Assembly: GCF_029675105.1 (NCBI RefSeq)
Contig: NZ_JAQQFV010000002.1
Coordinates: forward strand, 310,001-374,000
Direction: 5' to 3'
Source of the DNA: Nocardia anocheti
GTDB lineage: Bacteria > Actinomycetota > Actinomycetes > Mycobacteriales > Mycobacteriaceae
Length of the DNA stretch: 64,000 bases
Position numbers and translations under genes: made by a program. The notes beneath the pieces were generated by a model. It was not told the origin of the DNA. It searched no databases and was given only the letters and a program-made list of their open reading frames with translations. Shown in pieces: positions 8,627 through 17,210 of the stretch (the first letter of the stretch is position 1; the number at the start of each line of letters is the position of its first letter).

Positions 8627-9390
8627 TATCGGGCGAGGGCGCCGAGCAGGCGGCCGGACTCGAAAGTCGCGGCACTCGCGGGTAATTCGCCTACCTGACC
8701 GCTGGTGCGCACGGTGACGGTGCCGGTGCCGGTGGTGGGACGGCCGAGTTCGTCCATCTTGCGGACGGTCTGGGCGGCGACGGCCTGGGCGCTGTCGAAC
8801 AGGCGCACGCCGTCGGGCAGGGCGGCGACGATGGCGTCGATGACCAGCGGGTAGTGGGTGCAGCCCAGCACGACGCCCTCGACGTCGGCGGGGGTGCGGG
8901 TGGCGGCGTCGGCGATGGAGTCGCCGATGGCGGGCAGGTCGCCGCGGTCGATGGCGTCGGCCAAGCCGTGGCAGGCCACGCCGACGACCTTCGCGTCACC
9001 GGCGAAGCGGGCGATCAGGTCGGCCTGGTAGCGGCTGGCGGTGGTCGCCGCCGTCGCCCACACCGCCACCGAGCGGCACTGCGCGGCAGCGGGCTTGATC
9101 GCGGGCACGGTCCCGATCACCGGTACCGTCTCCCCCACCGCCGCGCGCACATGATCCAGCGCCGTCACGCTGGCGGTATTGCACGGCAGCACGATAACCT
9201 CGGCCCCGAGCTCGAGTGCCTGCCGGGCCGCGCCGAGCACCCGCTCGACCACCCAGTCCTCCGGCTTGGGGCCCCACGGCGCGCCGTCGGGGTCGAGCAG
9301 CAGCAGCAGATCCACATCGGGCCGCAACTTGCGCAACCACGCGGCCGTCGGCAGCAGGCCGAGGCCGGAATCGATGAGCGCGACGATCAC
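8626..9390 (-). CDS. Glutamate racemase-like (Asp/Glu racemase family) protein
   Basis: 254-residue member of the Asp/Glu/hydantoin racemase fold. It starts with the DSG motif (ALIDSGLGLLP) and has both catalytic cysteine motifs, LPCNTAS and GCTHYPL. It differs from housekeeping MurI: the usual GVFDSGVGGL is altered to LIDSGLGLLP and the YxGDxxxxPYG segment reads LLLDPDGAPWG. I therefore regard it as a diverged paralog, possibly acting on another amino acid, and do not assign murI. It is coupled to the downstream AlkD gene. Confidence 0.72.
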   Translation of the reverse strand: MIVALIDSGLGLLPTAAWLRKLRPDVDLLLLLDPDGAPWGPKPEDWVVERVLGAARQALELGAEVIVLPCNTASVTALDHVRAAVGETVPVIGTVPAIKPAAAQCRSVAVWATAATTASRYQADLIARFAGDAKVVGVACHGLADAIDRGDLPAIGDSIADAATRTPADVEGVVLGCTHYPLVIDAIVAALPDGVRLFDSAQAVAAQTVRKMDELGRPTTGTGTVTVRTSGQVGELPASAATFESGRLLGALAR

Positions 9391-9422
9391 CGGTCCACCG
9401 TATTACAGCCCGACGAACCGTC

Positions 9423-9455
9423 CCGCCGCGACCACGGTCACCGTGATCGCGGCGG
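9423..9455 (-). terminator. Stem-loop after the ferredoxin reductase gene
   Basis: Outer arms CCGCCGCGA and TCGCGGCGG enclose an inner ACGGT/ACCGT pair. It lies 24 bases past the reductase stop at 9479. No long T run follows, so it is a moderate candidate. Confidence 0.45.
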
Positions 9456-9478
9456 TGGTCGTCGGGCGCCGGTCCGGA

Positions 9479-10678
9479 TCAGCCCGCGGCGGCGAGCAGA
9501 TCGGCGACCGGGGTGGCGGTGGTGAGCTTGGCGCGCAGTTTCATCACCTGGGCGGTCATGCCCGCGCCGAGGACGGCGGTGAGGATGCCGTCGCGGGAGT
9601 AGTAGGCGAGGAACTTGCGGCCGTCGTCGGTGACGACGGTGACGTCGTCGGCCGGAGACGGGGTGCCCAGGGCCTGGATCTTGAGGTCGTACTGGTCGCT
9701 CCAGAAGTACGGAACGCGGGCGGCGGTGGGGGCCGCGCCACCGAGCAGGGCGGTGACCAGGAGTTTCGCCTGTTCGCCCGCGCTGGTCCAGTGTTCGACG
9801 CGCTTGCGCACGCCGGTGTCGTGCTGCCAGGCGGCGACATCGCCGACCGCCCAGACGCCCTCGGCCGAGGTGCGGCCGGACTCGTCGGCGAGCACGCCGC
9901 CGCCCGCGCTGGGCTGGGCCAGCTCGACGCCGGAATCGGCCAGCCAGTCGGTGACCGGCACCGAGCCGACACCGACCACCACCAGGTCGGCGGGCACCTC
10001 GGTGCCGTCGGTGAGCACCGCGCCGCGCACGCGGTTCGCGTCGTCGGTGAGCAGGGTGTCCACGCCGACCCCGCAGCGCAGGTCGACCCCCTCGCCGCTG
10101 TGCAGCCGGGCCACCAGGCCACCGATCTGCTCGCCGAGCACCGAGGCCAGCGGTGTGGGCTGCGGTTCCACCAGGGTCACGTCCACCCCGGCGGCGCGGA
10201 AGCTGGCGGCCAGTTCGCAGCCGATGAAACCGGCGCCGATGATCAGCGCGCGGTCGGCGCCGTCGAGTTCGGCGCGCAGGGTCTCGGCGTCCTCGTGGGC
10301 GCGCAGCACGTGCACCCCGGCCACGGCGGGCAGGCCCGGCAGCCGACGCGGGCGCAGGCCGGTCGCGATGATCAGCTGGTCGTAGCCGAGAGCGGACCCG
10401 TCGGCCAGGGTGACGGTGCGCGCGGCCGGGTCGACCCCGGTCACCGCGGTGCCCAGCCGCAGCTCGATGTTCTTCTCCGCGAAGAACTCCGGCGGACGCA
10501 GCGTGGTGTCGTCGGTCTCGCCGCGCACGAACTGCTTGGACAGCGGCGGGCGGTCGTAGGGCGGACGCGCCTCGTCACCGAGCAGCAGCACCTCGCCCTC
10601 GTACCCGGCCCGGCGTAGTTCCTCGGCGGTGCGCAGGCCCGCCAGGCCCGCTCCGACGATCACGATGGGGGCGCTCAT
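9479..10678 (-). CDS. FAD-dependent ferredoxin/rubredoxin reductase
   Basis: 399-residue pyridine-nucleotide-disulfide-type flavoprotein. It has the N-terminal FAD motif GAGLAGLRTAEELR, the family signature PPYDRPPLSKQ, the NAD motif GAGFIGCELAASFR (about residue 148) and the second FAD motif WAVGDVA. This matches the reductases that hand electrons from NAD(P)H to ferredoxins for P450 or Rieske enzymes. No ferredoxin gene is adjacent. It is divergent from the SPW/TetR pair across 252 bp. The exact partner cannot be told from sequence. Confidence 0.85.
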   Translation of the reverse strand: MSAPIVIVGAGLAGLRTAEELRRAGYEGEVLLLGDEARPPYDRPPLSKQFVRGETDDTTLRPPEFFAEKNIELRLGTAVTGVDPAARTVTLADGSALGYDQLIIATGLRPRRLPGLPAVAGVHVLRAHEDAETLRAELDGADRALIIGAGFIGCELAASFRAAGVDVTLVEPQPTPLASVLGEQIGGLVARLHSGEGVDLRCGVGVDTLLTDDANRVRGAVLTDGTEVPADLVVVGVGSVPVTDWLADSGVELAQPSAGGGVLADESGRTSAEGVWAVGDVAAWQHDTGVRKRVEHWTSAGEQAKLLVTALLGGAAPTAARVPYFWSDQYDLKIQALGTPSPADDVTVVTDDGRKFLAYYSRDGILTAVLGAGMTAQVMKLRAKLTTATPVADLLAAAG

Positions 10679-10860
10679 AAGTGTGTCCTCTCGGCATGTG
10701 CGTCCCGCCCTGCGTGCTCACGCGAGCCATCGCCGCCGAGAGCCGGGCCATGCTGTATTCCTCAGTGTCGCGGGCCACAACGGCCCCGAAATCTTTGTAC
10801 CAGTGCGCCCGCCCACAGGTGACACCCACGTCGCAACCCAACCGTGCCGATTCCGGTATA

Positions 10861-10893
10861 GACCGGGCGGTCAATCAGGAGTAGACCGAGGTC
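10861..10893. promoter_or_regulatory. Two adjacent palindromes, probable TetR operator
   Basis: GACCGGGCGGTC (10861-10872) is a perfect palindrome around a GG spacer; GACCGAGGTC (10884-10893) is a second one 11 bases on. GACCG...CGGTC repeats are common TetR sites. They sit 38-70 bp before the SPW gene, whose partner gene encodes a TetR protein. Confidence 0.5.
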
Positions 10894-10930
10894 AGAAGGA
10901 TTTTTCGGCTCTTTCGAGGAGGCACAACCC

Positions 10931-11287
10931 ATGTTCGACGACAGCCGCGCACAGGATTTTCTCGCCGTCGTGCTCGGCGCATTCACCGCGCTGTCCCCGC
11001 TGTGGGTCAGCACCAACGACAACGCCCGCTGGACCCTGATCGTGCTCGGCGTACTGATCGCCGCGACCGGGCTGGTCCAGATGGCACGGGCGAGCATGTC
11101 CGCCGCCGACTACGCGATGGGACTGTTCGGCGTGCTGCTGTTCATCTCGCCGTGGGCGATGGACTTCACCGCCTTCCGCGGCGCGTCCTGGACCGCGTGG
11201 GTGGTCGGGGTCGTGACGGCGGTGGTGGCGGTCGCCGCGCTGCCCGCGATGAACGCGCGCCTGCACAACATGGCTCCGCATCACTGA
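10931..11287 (+). CDS. SPW-repeat integral membrane protein
   Basis: 118-residue protein with about four transmembrane helices in two similar halves. Each half carries the family motif: ALSPLWVSTNDNARW in the first and LFISPWAMDF in the second. The SPW family has no well-defined function. Start ATG is preceded by GAGGAGG. Its stop (TGA 11285-11287) overlaps the ATG of the TetR gene, so the two form a coupled operon and the TetR protein probably controls this membrane protein. Confidence 0.85.
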   Translation: MFDDSRAQDFLAVVLGAFTALSPLWVSTNDNARWTLIVLGVLIAATGLVQMARASMSAADYAMGLFGVLLFISPWAMDFTAFRGASWTAWVVGVVTAVVAVAALPAMNARLHNMAPHH

Positions 11288-11904
11288 TGCCGGGCCGACG
11301 GGCCGGGCGCCGCAACGCGAAACGCGATGGCGACGCCCGGCAACTCATCCTGGACGCCGCCGAGACCCTGTTCGCCGCCAAGGGCTTCGACGCCACGCCC
11401 ACCGCCGCCCTGGCCGCGGCCGCTGGCGTCCCCAAGGGCCTGGTCTTCTACTACTTCCCCACCAAGAACGCGATCCTGTCCGCGCTCATGCGCGAGCGCG
11501 TCCCCGAGCGGCCGATCGAAGATCCGCACACCGTCGTCGCCCCCGGTGACCCCGCCACCAGCCTGATCAACCTCGACACCGCCATCAACCTGCGTGACCA
11601 CCACTCCTCGGTGCTGCGCGTGATCATGTGGCGCGAAGCCGACACCCACCCCGACGTCCGCCGCCGCCTGCGTCAGCTGCGCGACCAACTCCTCGAGGTC
11701 ACCGCCCGCGTCCTGCAGGACAGCGTCCCCACCCCCGTCCGTCCCAGCACCCTGCACGCCTGCGCGGCCGCCTGGGTCTCGGCCATGTTCGCCATCGCGG
11801 GCGCCGACCGTCTGCATGCCCTCGACGGGTTGCCGGTGCCCACCGCCGACGACCTGATGAACGTCGCCCAGGTCGTCGCGGCGGGCATGACCCAGCTCGG
11901 CTGA
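11287..11904 (+). CDS. TetR family regulator coupled to the SPW gene
   Basis: 205-residue TetR protein. The N-terminal helix-turn-helix reads LILDAAETLFAAKGFDATPT, AAAAGVPKGLVFYYFPTKNA; the rest is a helical ligand domain. The ATG overlaps the stop of the upstream SPW gene. Likely autoregulator through the paired palindromes at 10861-10893. It ends 2 bp before the convergent MFS pump gene. Confidence 0.87.
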   Translation: MPGRRAGRRNAKRDGDARQLILDAAETLFAAKGFDATPTAALAAAAGVPKGLVFYYFPTKNAILSALMRERVPERPIEDPHTVVAPGDPATSLINLDTAINLRDHHSSVLRVIMWREADTHPDVRRRLRQLRDQLLEVTARVLQDSVPTPVRPSTLHACAAAWVSAMFAIAGADRLHALDGLPVPTADDLMNVAQVVAAGMTQLG

Positions 11905-11905
11905 C

Positions 11906-13378
11906 TCACGCGGCGACCGGGGTCGCGTCGCGGTCGCGCAGCACACGGACCGCGACCACGGCGACGAGCGCGTGCGCGGCCGCCGCGGTGAGCGCGACGA
12001 TGTGCAGGCCGTCGAGGAAGGCCGTGCGGGCCGTGTCGAGTTGGGTGGGGAGCAGGCCGGGCAGCGACAGGGTCTCGCCGAGGGTGGGAGCGAGGTCGGG
12101 TCCGGTCAGCCGGAACAGCACGGCCGCCAAGGAACCGAACAGGGCGATCCCGAGGGCGTTGCCGAGCTCGTTGCTGGTCTCGGCCAGCGCGGCCGCCGAA
12201 CCCGCCCGCTCGGTGGGGACCGCGGCCACGGCGATATCGGCGACGACGCTGAACGAGATGCCGTAGCCGACACCCGCGATGACGCTCGCCAGGAGATACC
12301 AGCCGAGGCCGCCGGAGGCACCGGTCGGCAGCAGCGCGAGCAGGCCGACGGCGATGAACACATGCGCGGCGACCAGCGCGGTCGACCGGCCGACCCGCTC
12401 GACGACCATGGGCGTCAGCACGGACGTGGCGGTTAGGACCAGCGCGCCCGGCACGGCCGACAGCGCGGCCTCGGCGACGGACAGCTCCAGGATCGACTGC
12501 AGGTAGGTGGCGCCGAGGTAGGCGGTGGCCGACCAGGCGGCCAGTGGTAGGAAGCCGGTGAGGATGGCCAGGGCGAACACCGGGCGGCGGAACAGCCCGA
12601 AGTCGATGAGCGGGTCGGCGATGCGTGCCTGCCGACGCGCGAACCAGCCCAGCACCGCCAGGCCGACGAACCCGATGACCAGCCCGTCCACCGACACACC
12701 CGTCGCGGCCGCGTGCTTCACCGCGTAGAGCGCCAGCAGCAGTCCGGTGGCCGAGGCGAGCACGCTGGGCAGATCGAACCGCCCCGTCGCACCGGTGCGG
12801 ACCTCGCGCAGCAGGATCGGCGCGAACACCAGGAAGGCCAGCAGCACCGGCAGATTGATCAGGAACACCGCACCCCACCAGAACCGGCTCAGCAGTTGAC
12901 CGGCCACGATCGGGCCGAGCGCGAACCCGGCGGCGAAGGTGGCGGCGAAGACGCCGATGGCCCGCGCGCGGGTCCGCGGATCGGCGAACAGGGTGCTCAG
13001 CACCGCCAGCGCCGAGGGCAGCAGCGTCGCCCCGGCCACGCCCATCACCACCCGCAGCGCGATCAGCAGCTCCGCACTGGTCGCGAACGCCGCTGCCGCC
13101 GACGCGATTCCGAAGACACCGGCGCCGATCAGCAACAGGCGCAACCGGCCGTAACGATCGCCGATGCTGCCGAAGGCGATGAGCAGGGAACCGACCGCGA
13201 AACCGTAACTGTCCAGAATCCACAGGGATTGGTCGGCGGTGGGCGTCAGGGCGTCGGTGATGGTCGGCATGGCCAGGAACAGGATCGAGCCGTCCATCGC
13301 GACGAGCAGCACGGGCCCGAGGATCACCAGGAGGCCCAGCCAGGCGCGCAGCCCGGCGGGAGCGGGTCGTTGTGTCAT
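11906..13378 (-). CDS. MFS drug transporter, DHA2 (EmrB/QacA) type
   Basis: 490 residues with about 14 predicted transmembrane helices. Family marks are seen: D in helix 1 (LLVAMDGSILFLAMPTI), motif A GSIGDRYGRLRLLL, and motif C region GPIVAGQL. Such pumps export drugs or metabolites with proton antiport. The ATG at 13378 was chosen because hydrophobic helix 1 follows it; a longer open frame upstream overlaps the XRE gene and is not supported. It is divergent from the XRE/MmyB regulator, which may control it. Confidence 0.88.
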   Translation of the reverse strand: MTQRPAPAGLRAWLGLLVILGPVLLVAMDGSILFLAMPTITDALTPTADQSLWILDSYGFAVGSLLIAFGSIGDRYGRLRLLLIGAGVFGIASAAAAFATSAELLIALRVVMGVAGATLLPSALAVLSTLFADPRTRARAIGVFAATFAAGFALGPIVAGQLLSRFWWGAVFLINLPVLLAFLVFAPILLREVRTGATGRFDLPSVLASATGLLLALYAVKHAAATGVSVDGLVIGFVGLAVLGWFARRQARIADPLIDFGLFRRPVFALAILTGFLPLAAWSATAYLGATYLQSILELSVAEAALSAVPGALVLTATSVLTPMVVERVGRSTALVAAHVFIAVGLLALLPTGASGGLGWYLLASVIAGVGYGISFSVVADIAVAAVPTERAGSAAALAETSNELGNALGIALFGSLAAVLFRLTGPDLAPTLGETLSLPGLLPTQLDTARTAFLDGLHIVALTAAAAHALVAVVAVRVLRDRDATPVAA

Positions 13379-13480
13379 GCCTCCGAATCTGCGCCGCCCC
13401 GGCGCGGGCAACCAGCACCGGCGGCGGGTACACCCGCCAGGGATACCCACGCGCCGACGGCGGTGCCTACCATCGGGAAG

Positions 13481-14371
13481 ATGGCGGTGGAGAGTCTCGG
13501 GACGTTCCTCAAGACGCGACGCGGGCGGGTCACGCCCGAGGCGATCGGGCTGCACACCTACGGGGCCACGCGGCGGGTACCGGGGTTGCGGCGCGAGGAA
13601 CTCGCGCAGTTGGCCGGGGTGAGCGCGGGGTACTACACGCGGCTGGAACAGGATCAGGCGGGGACGGCGTCCGGGCAGGTCCTCGACGCCATCGCGCGGG
13701 TATTGCGACTCGATCCGGCCGAGGCGGCCCACCTGCGCAATCTCGCCGGACGGCCGAGCGCGCCGCGCCTGGTCGCACCCGAGGCGGAACAGGCCGCCCC
13801 GCGGGTCCTCGCGCTGCTCACCGCGCTCGGCGAGACCATGCCCGCACTGATCCTGGGTCGCCGCGGTGACGTGCTCGCCTGGAACCGCACCGGTCACGCC
13901 CTGTTCGCCGAACACCTGGACCTCGACGCGCCCACCGATCCCGACCGCCGCCCGTCGATCCCGCGACAGTTCTTCCTCGACCCGCTCACCAGGGACCTGC
14001 ATCGCAACTGGGACGAGCTGGCCCGCGTCCACGTGGCCTATCTGCGGCTCACCGCGGGCCGCCATCCCACCGACGCGCGTCTGGCCGCACTGATCGGCGA
14101 ACTCGCCATGCGCAGCGACGAATTCGCGACCCTGTGGGCGCGGGGTGAGGTCGCCGACTGCACCGTCGGGCGGATGCGGCTGCGTCATCCGACGATCGGT
14201 GCCGCCGACGTCGACTACCAGGTCTGGGTGCAGCCCGACAGTCCCGACCATCGGCTCGAGGTCTACACGCCCGGTGACGCGAGTTCCGCCGACGCGCTGC
14301 GGCTGCTGGCCGCCGGTCTCGAGACCACCGGCGCCGCACAGCCGAATCGTGATCCGGACGTGGTCGGCTGA
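13481..14371 (+). CDS. XRE-family regulator with MmyB-like ligand domain
   Basis: 296-residue protein. An N-terminal XRE helix-turn-helix (PGLRREELAQLAGVSAGYYT, RLEQ) is followed by a MmyB-like domain with the typical ALGETMPALILGRRGDVLAWN segment. Such regulators often sit divergent to the gene they control, as here with the MFS pump at 11906-13378. The ATG at 13481 is preceded by CGGGAAG. Inducer unknown. Confidence 0.87.
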   Translation: MAVESLGTFLKTRRGRVTPEAIGLHTYGATRRVPGLRREELAQLAGVSAGYYTRLEQDQAGTASGQVLDAIARVLRLDPAEAAHLRNLAGRPSAPRLVAPEAEQAAPRVLALLTALGETMPALILGRRGDVLAWNRTGHALFAEHLDLDAPTDPDRRPSIPRQFFLDPLTRDLHRNWDELARVHVAYLRLTAGRHPTDARLAALIGELAMRSDEFATLWARGEVADCTVGRMRLRHPTIGAADVDYQVWVQPDSPDHRLEVYTPGDASSADALRLLAAGLETTGAAQPNRDPDVVG

Positions 14372-14461
14372 GATCCGGTGGCGCCGCCGGGCATAAACCG
14401 GTCGGCGGCACCGTTCGTCCATGGAGTCGCCCGTTCGGTCCCTACCAGGAGGAGATCCGCT

Positions 14462-14893
14462 GTGTCCGAAGAGAAATTCGATCCGAGGGCGCTGCTCGCC
14501 GAAGCCCGACTCGGTGTGCTCGCGACGATCAAGCAGAACGGCCTGCCCCAGTTGTCGCCGGTGACACCGTATTTCGATCCCGAGGCCGGGACCATCTCCG
14601 TGTCCATGACCGAGGGCCGGGCCAAGACCGTCAACCTGCGCCGCGATCCCCGTGCCGCGCTGGAGGTGACCAGCGCCGACGGCTGGTCCTGGGCGACCGC
14701 CGAGGGCACCGTCACGCTGACCGGCCCCGGTACCGACCCGAACGGCCCGGAAGTCGAAGCCCTCGTCGACTACTACCGCGCGGCGGCCGGTGAACACCCG
14801 GACTGGGCCGAGTACCGCGAGGTGATGGTGTCGGATCGCCGCGTCCTGATGACGCTCACCGTCGAGCACGTCTACGGCGCCCGCATCCGCTGA
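14462..14893 (+). CDS. PPOX-class F420-dependent type oxidoreductase
   Basis: 143-residue split-barrel protein of the pyridoxamine-oxidase-like class whose actinobacterial members often use F420. Conserved parts: LGVLATIKQNGLPQLSPVTP, then RAKTVNLRRDPRAAL. The GTG at 14462 follows AGGAGGAGATCCGCT; an upstream ATG in frame lacks a binding site and would add 28 atypical residues. F420 use is inferred from the class. The next gene downstream is a broken deazaflavin-type reductase. Confidence 0.8.
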   Translation: MSEEKFDPRALLAEARLGVLATIKQNGLPQLSPVTPYFDPEAGTISVSMTEGRAKTVNLRRDPRAALEVTSADGWSWATAEGTVTLTGPGTDPNGPEVEALVDYYRAAAGEHPDWAEYREVMVSDRRVLMTLTVEHVYGARIR

Positions 14894-14992
14894 CCACGAA
14901 ACCGCCTCGGCACCGGGAACTCTCAGGGCGCTGCCATGAACGCTCGGTACCGTGGGCGGCACGATCTCGTCCACATCAGGCAGGAGAAGCCG

Positions 14993-15340
14993 TTGAGTCA
15001 GCAATCACTGTTGCGTCGGGCCGTCCAGGGGATGAACGCGGGCGTGGTCGCGCTCGCCGAGGCCCCGGTCGTCGGTAACCTTCTCGGCAAGGCGTTCGCC
15101 CAGGTCAGCTATGTCGGCCGCCGTTCCGGCCGCACCTTCACCACCCCGGTCAACTACCGCCGCTCCGGCGAGGAGTAAGTCATCGGCGTCGCCCTGCCGG
15201 ACAAGAAGAGCTGGTGGCGCAACTTCCTCGGCGAAGGCGCCCCGATCACCCTGCGCATCAACGGCGTCGACCACTCCGGCCACGCCGTCGCCCACCGCAA
15301 CGAACGAGGCCAGGTCACCGTCCGCGTCCGGCCTGCCTGA
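14993..15340 (+). pseudogene. Nitroreductase/deazaflavin-type gene with one in-frame stop
   Basis: Reading from the TTG at 14993 (preceded by AGGAGAAGCCG) gives a 115-codon frame ending with TGA at 15338. Codon 62 is TAA (15176-15178). Both sides belong to one protein: YVGRRSGRTFTTPVNYRR before it, and VIGVALPDKKSWWRNFLGEG after it, the usual order in the small DUF385-like, F420-type reductases. TAC (Tyr) to TAA would explain it by one base change. TAA is not a selenocysteine codon. It may be a true pseudogene or a sequencing error. Confidence 0.75.
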
Positions 15341-15382
15341 TCCACACCGTCCGGAGCCTCTACACGGAAACCATTGCGGCGC

Positions 15383-15772
15383 TCAGGGTTCCGGATCGGT
15401 CAGGAACGCGGTGACCTCCGGGGCGAAGCGGGCGTGTTTGACGGCGCCCAGGTGGGTGGTGTCGGGGTAGATCTCGAGGTGGGCACCGGGGATGCCGTCG
15501 GCGGTGTGGCGGAAGGTGGAGGTGGGGTAGTACTCGTCGCGGTCGCCGCCGATGACCAGGGTGGGGGCGGTGATGTCGGCGAGGCGGCCGTCGAGGTCGA
15601 AGGCGTCTTCGGCGCGGACGAAGGCGAGGGTGTCGGCGGGGTTCTTCGGGCGGACCAGCGGGTCGAGGAGCCAACCGGCGGCGCCGACGAGGCGGGCCTT
15701 GACCGGGGATTCGATGCCCTGGGTGAGCATGTGGTGCAGGGCGCGCTTGCCCGCCGCGACCCGTCCGAACAT
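15383..15772 (-). pseudogene. Alpha/beta hydrolase remnant (C-terminal half only)
   Basis: 129 codons from the ATG at 15772, immediately preceded in frame by a TAG. The protein matches the C-terminal half of alpha/beta hydrolases: lid region, TLVIGGDRDEYYP with the acid residue, and YPDTTHLGAV with the catalytic His. The nucleophile elbow (GxSxG) and the N-terminal half are absent, and nothing upstream in any frame restores them before the tuf gene. So it is a truncated remnant and unlikely to be active. Confidence 0.7.
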
Positions 15773-15850
15773 CTATGGCGCCCACGCTATCGCGAGGCAC
15801 CGACATGCACGATGACTCTCGAAGTCATTGCGGAAGCCCGGAAACGCCGA

Positions 15851-15882
15851 ACGGCGCCGCTCCCCGAGGGGAACGACGCCGT
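15851..15882 (-). terminator. Stem-loop downstream of tuf
   Basis: ACGGCGCCGCTCCCC pairs with GGGAACGACGCCGT around a 3-base loop, with two mismatches. It lies 24 bases after the tuf stop. The T run after it is short. Confidence 0.6.
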
Positions 15883-15905
15883 CGCGGTGTCAGCGAGTCA
15901 GAGAC

Positions 15906-17096
15906 TCACTTGATGATCTTGGTGACGCGACCGGCACCGACGGTGCGGCCACCCTCACGGATCGCGAAACGCAGGCCCTCGTCCATGGCGACCGGCTGGA
16001 TCAGCTTGACGGACATCTCGGTGTTGTCACCGGGCATGACCATCTCGGTGCCCTCGGGCAGGGTCACAACGCCCGTCACGTCAGTCGTACGGAAGTAGAA
16101 CTGCGGACGGTAGTTGTTGAAGAACGGGGTGTGGCGGCCGCCCTCGTCCTTCGACAGGATGTACGCCTGGCCCTCGAACTCGGTGTGCGGGGTGGTGGTG
16201 CCGGGCTTGACGACAACCTGGCCACGCTCGACATCTTCGCGCTTGATGCCACGAACCAGCAGACCGACGTTGTCGCCCGCCTGGCCCTGGTCGAGCAGCT
16301 TGCGGAACATCTCGATACCGGTGACCGTGGTCTTGGTCTTGTCCGGACGGATGCCGACGATCTCGACTTCCTCGTTCACGTTGACGATGCCGCGCTCGAT
16401 GCGACCGGTGACGACGGTGCCACGACCGGTGATCGTGAAGACGTCCTCGACGGGCATCAGGAAGGGGAGCTCGGTCTCACGGACCGGGTCCGGGATCGAC
16501 TCGTCGACGGCGTTCATGAGCTCGACGATGGACTCGGCCCACTTCTCGTCGCCCTCGAGGGCCTTCAGGCCGGAGACGCGCACGACGGGGGCATCCTCGT
16601 CGAATTCCTGCGAGGCCAGCAGCTCGCGGACCTCCATCTCGACGAGCTCGAGGATTTCCTCGTCGTCGACCATGTCCGACTTGTTCAGCGCGACCAGGAT
16701 GTAGGGCACGCCGACCTGACGGGCGAGCAGCACGTGCTCACGGGTCTGCGGCATCGGGCCGTCGGTGGCGGCCACGACCAGGATCGCGCCGTCCATCTGG
16801 GCGGCACCGGTGATCATGTTCTTGATGTAGTCGGCGTGACCCGGGGCGTCGACGTGCGCGTAGTGGCGCTTCTCGGTCTGGTACTCGACGTGGGAGATGT
16901 TGATCGTGATACCACGAGCCTTCTCCTCCGGCGCCTTGTCGATCTGGTCGAACGCGAACGCGTCGTTCAGATCCGGGTACTTGTCGGCCAGCACCTTGGT
17001 GATGGCAGCCGTCAGCGTGGTCTTGCCATGGTCGACGTGACCGATGGTGCCGATGTTGACGTGGGGCTTCGTCCGCTCGAACTTCGCCTTCGCCAC
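15906..17096 (-). CDS. tuf: Elongation factor Tu
   Basis: 396-residue EF-Tu, which carries aminoacyl-tRNA to the ribosome. GTPase motifs: [15 protein letters not shown] at the start, DAPGHADYI, and NKSDMVDD. Length is normal for the family. The start is a GTG with a strong ribosome binding site (AGGAGG) seven bases upstream. Last gene of the str operon, 114 bp after fusA; the gap may hold an extra promoter since tuf is often expressed above its operon. Confidence 0.98.
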   Translation of the reverse strand: MAKAKFERTKPHVNIGTIGHVDHGKTTLTAAITKVLADKYPDLNDAFAFDQIDKAPEEKARGITINISHVEYQTEKRHYAHVDAPGHADYIKNMITGAAQMDGAILVVAATDGPMPQTREHVLLARQVGVPYILVALNKSDMVDDEEILELVEMEVRELLASQEFDEDAPVVRVSGLKALEGDEKWAESIVELMNAVDESIPDPVRETELPFLMPVEDVFTITGRGTVVTGRIERGIVNVNEEVEIVGIRPDKTKTTVTGIEMFRKLLDQGQAGDNVGLLVRGIKREDVERGQVVVKPGTTTPHTEFEGQAYILSKDEGGRHTPFFNNYRPQFYFRTTDVTGVVTLPEGTEMVMPGDNTEMSVKLIQPVAMDEGLRFAIREGGRTVGAGRVTKIIK

Positions 17097-17210
17097 TGTG
17101 GTCCTCCTGGACTAGTTAGTGCGTGCTTTTTTGCAGCAGTGCGGTTAATAAGGGGGGTCGTGCTGACGCCCGGTTGCCGGGGCCAAGCGTACTCGGCCCC
17201 GGCAAGCGAA

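Noticed and set aside
11906..15004. A 1032-codon minus-strand protein including the MFS pump
   Set aside because: Only the last 490 codons are a transporter; the upstream part is antisense to the XRE and PPOX genes.
15176..15178. Recoding of the TAA as selenocysteine or pyrrolysine
   Set aside because: Those use TGA and TAG, and the family has no such residue; a nonsense change or error is simpler.
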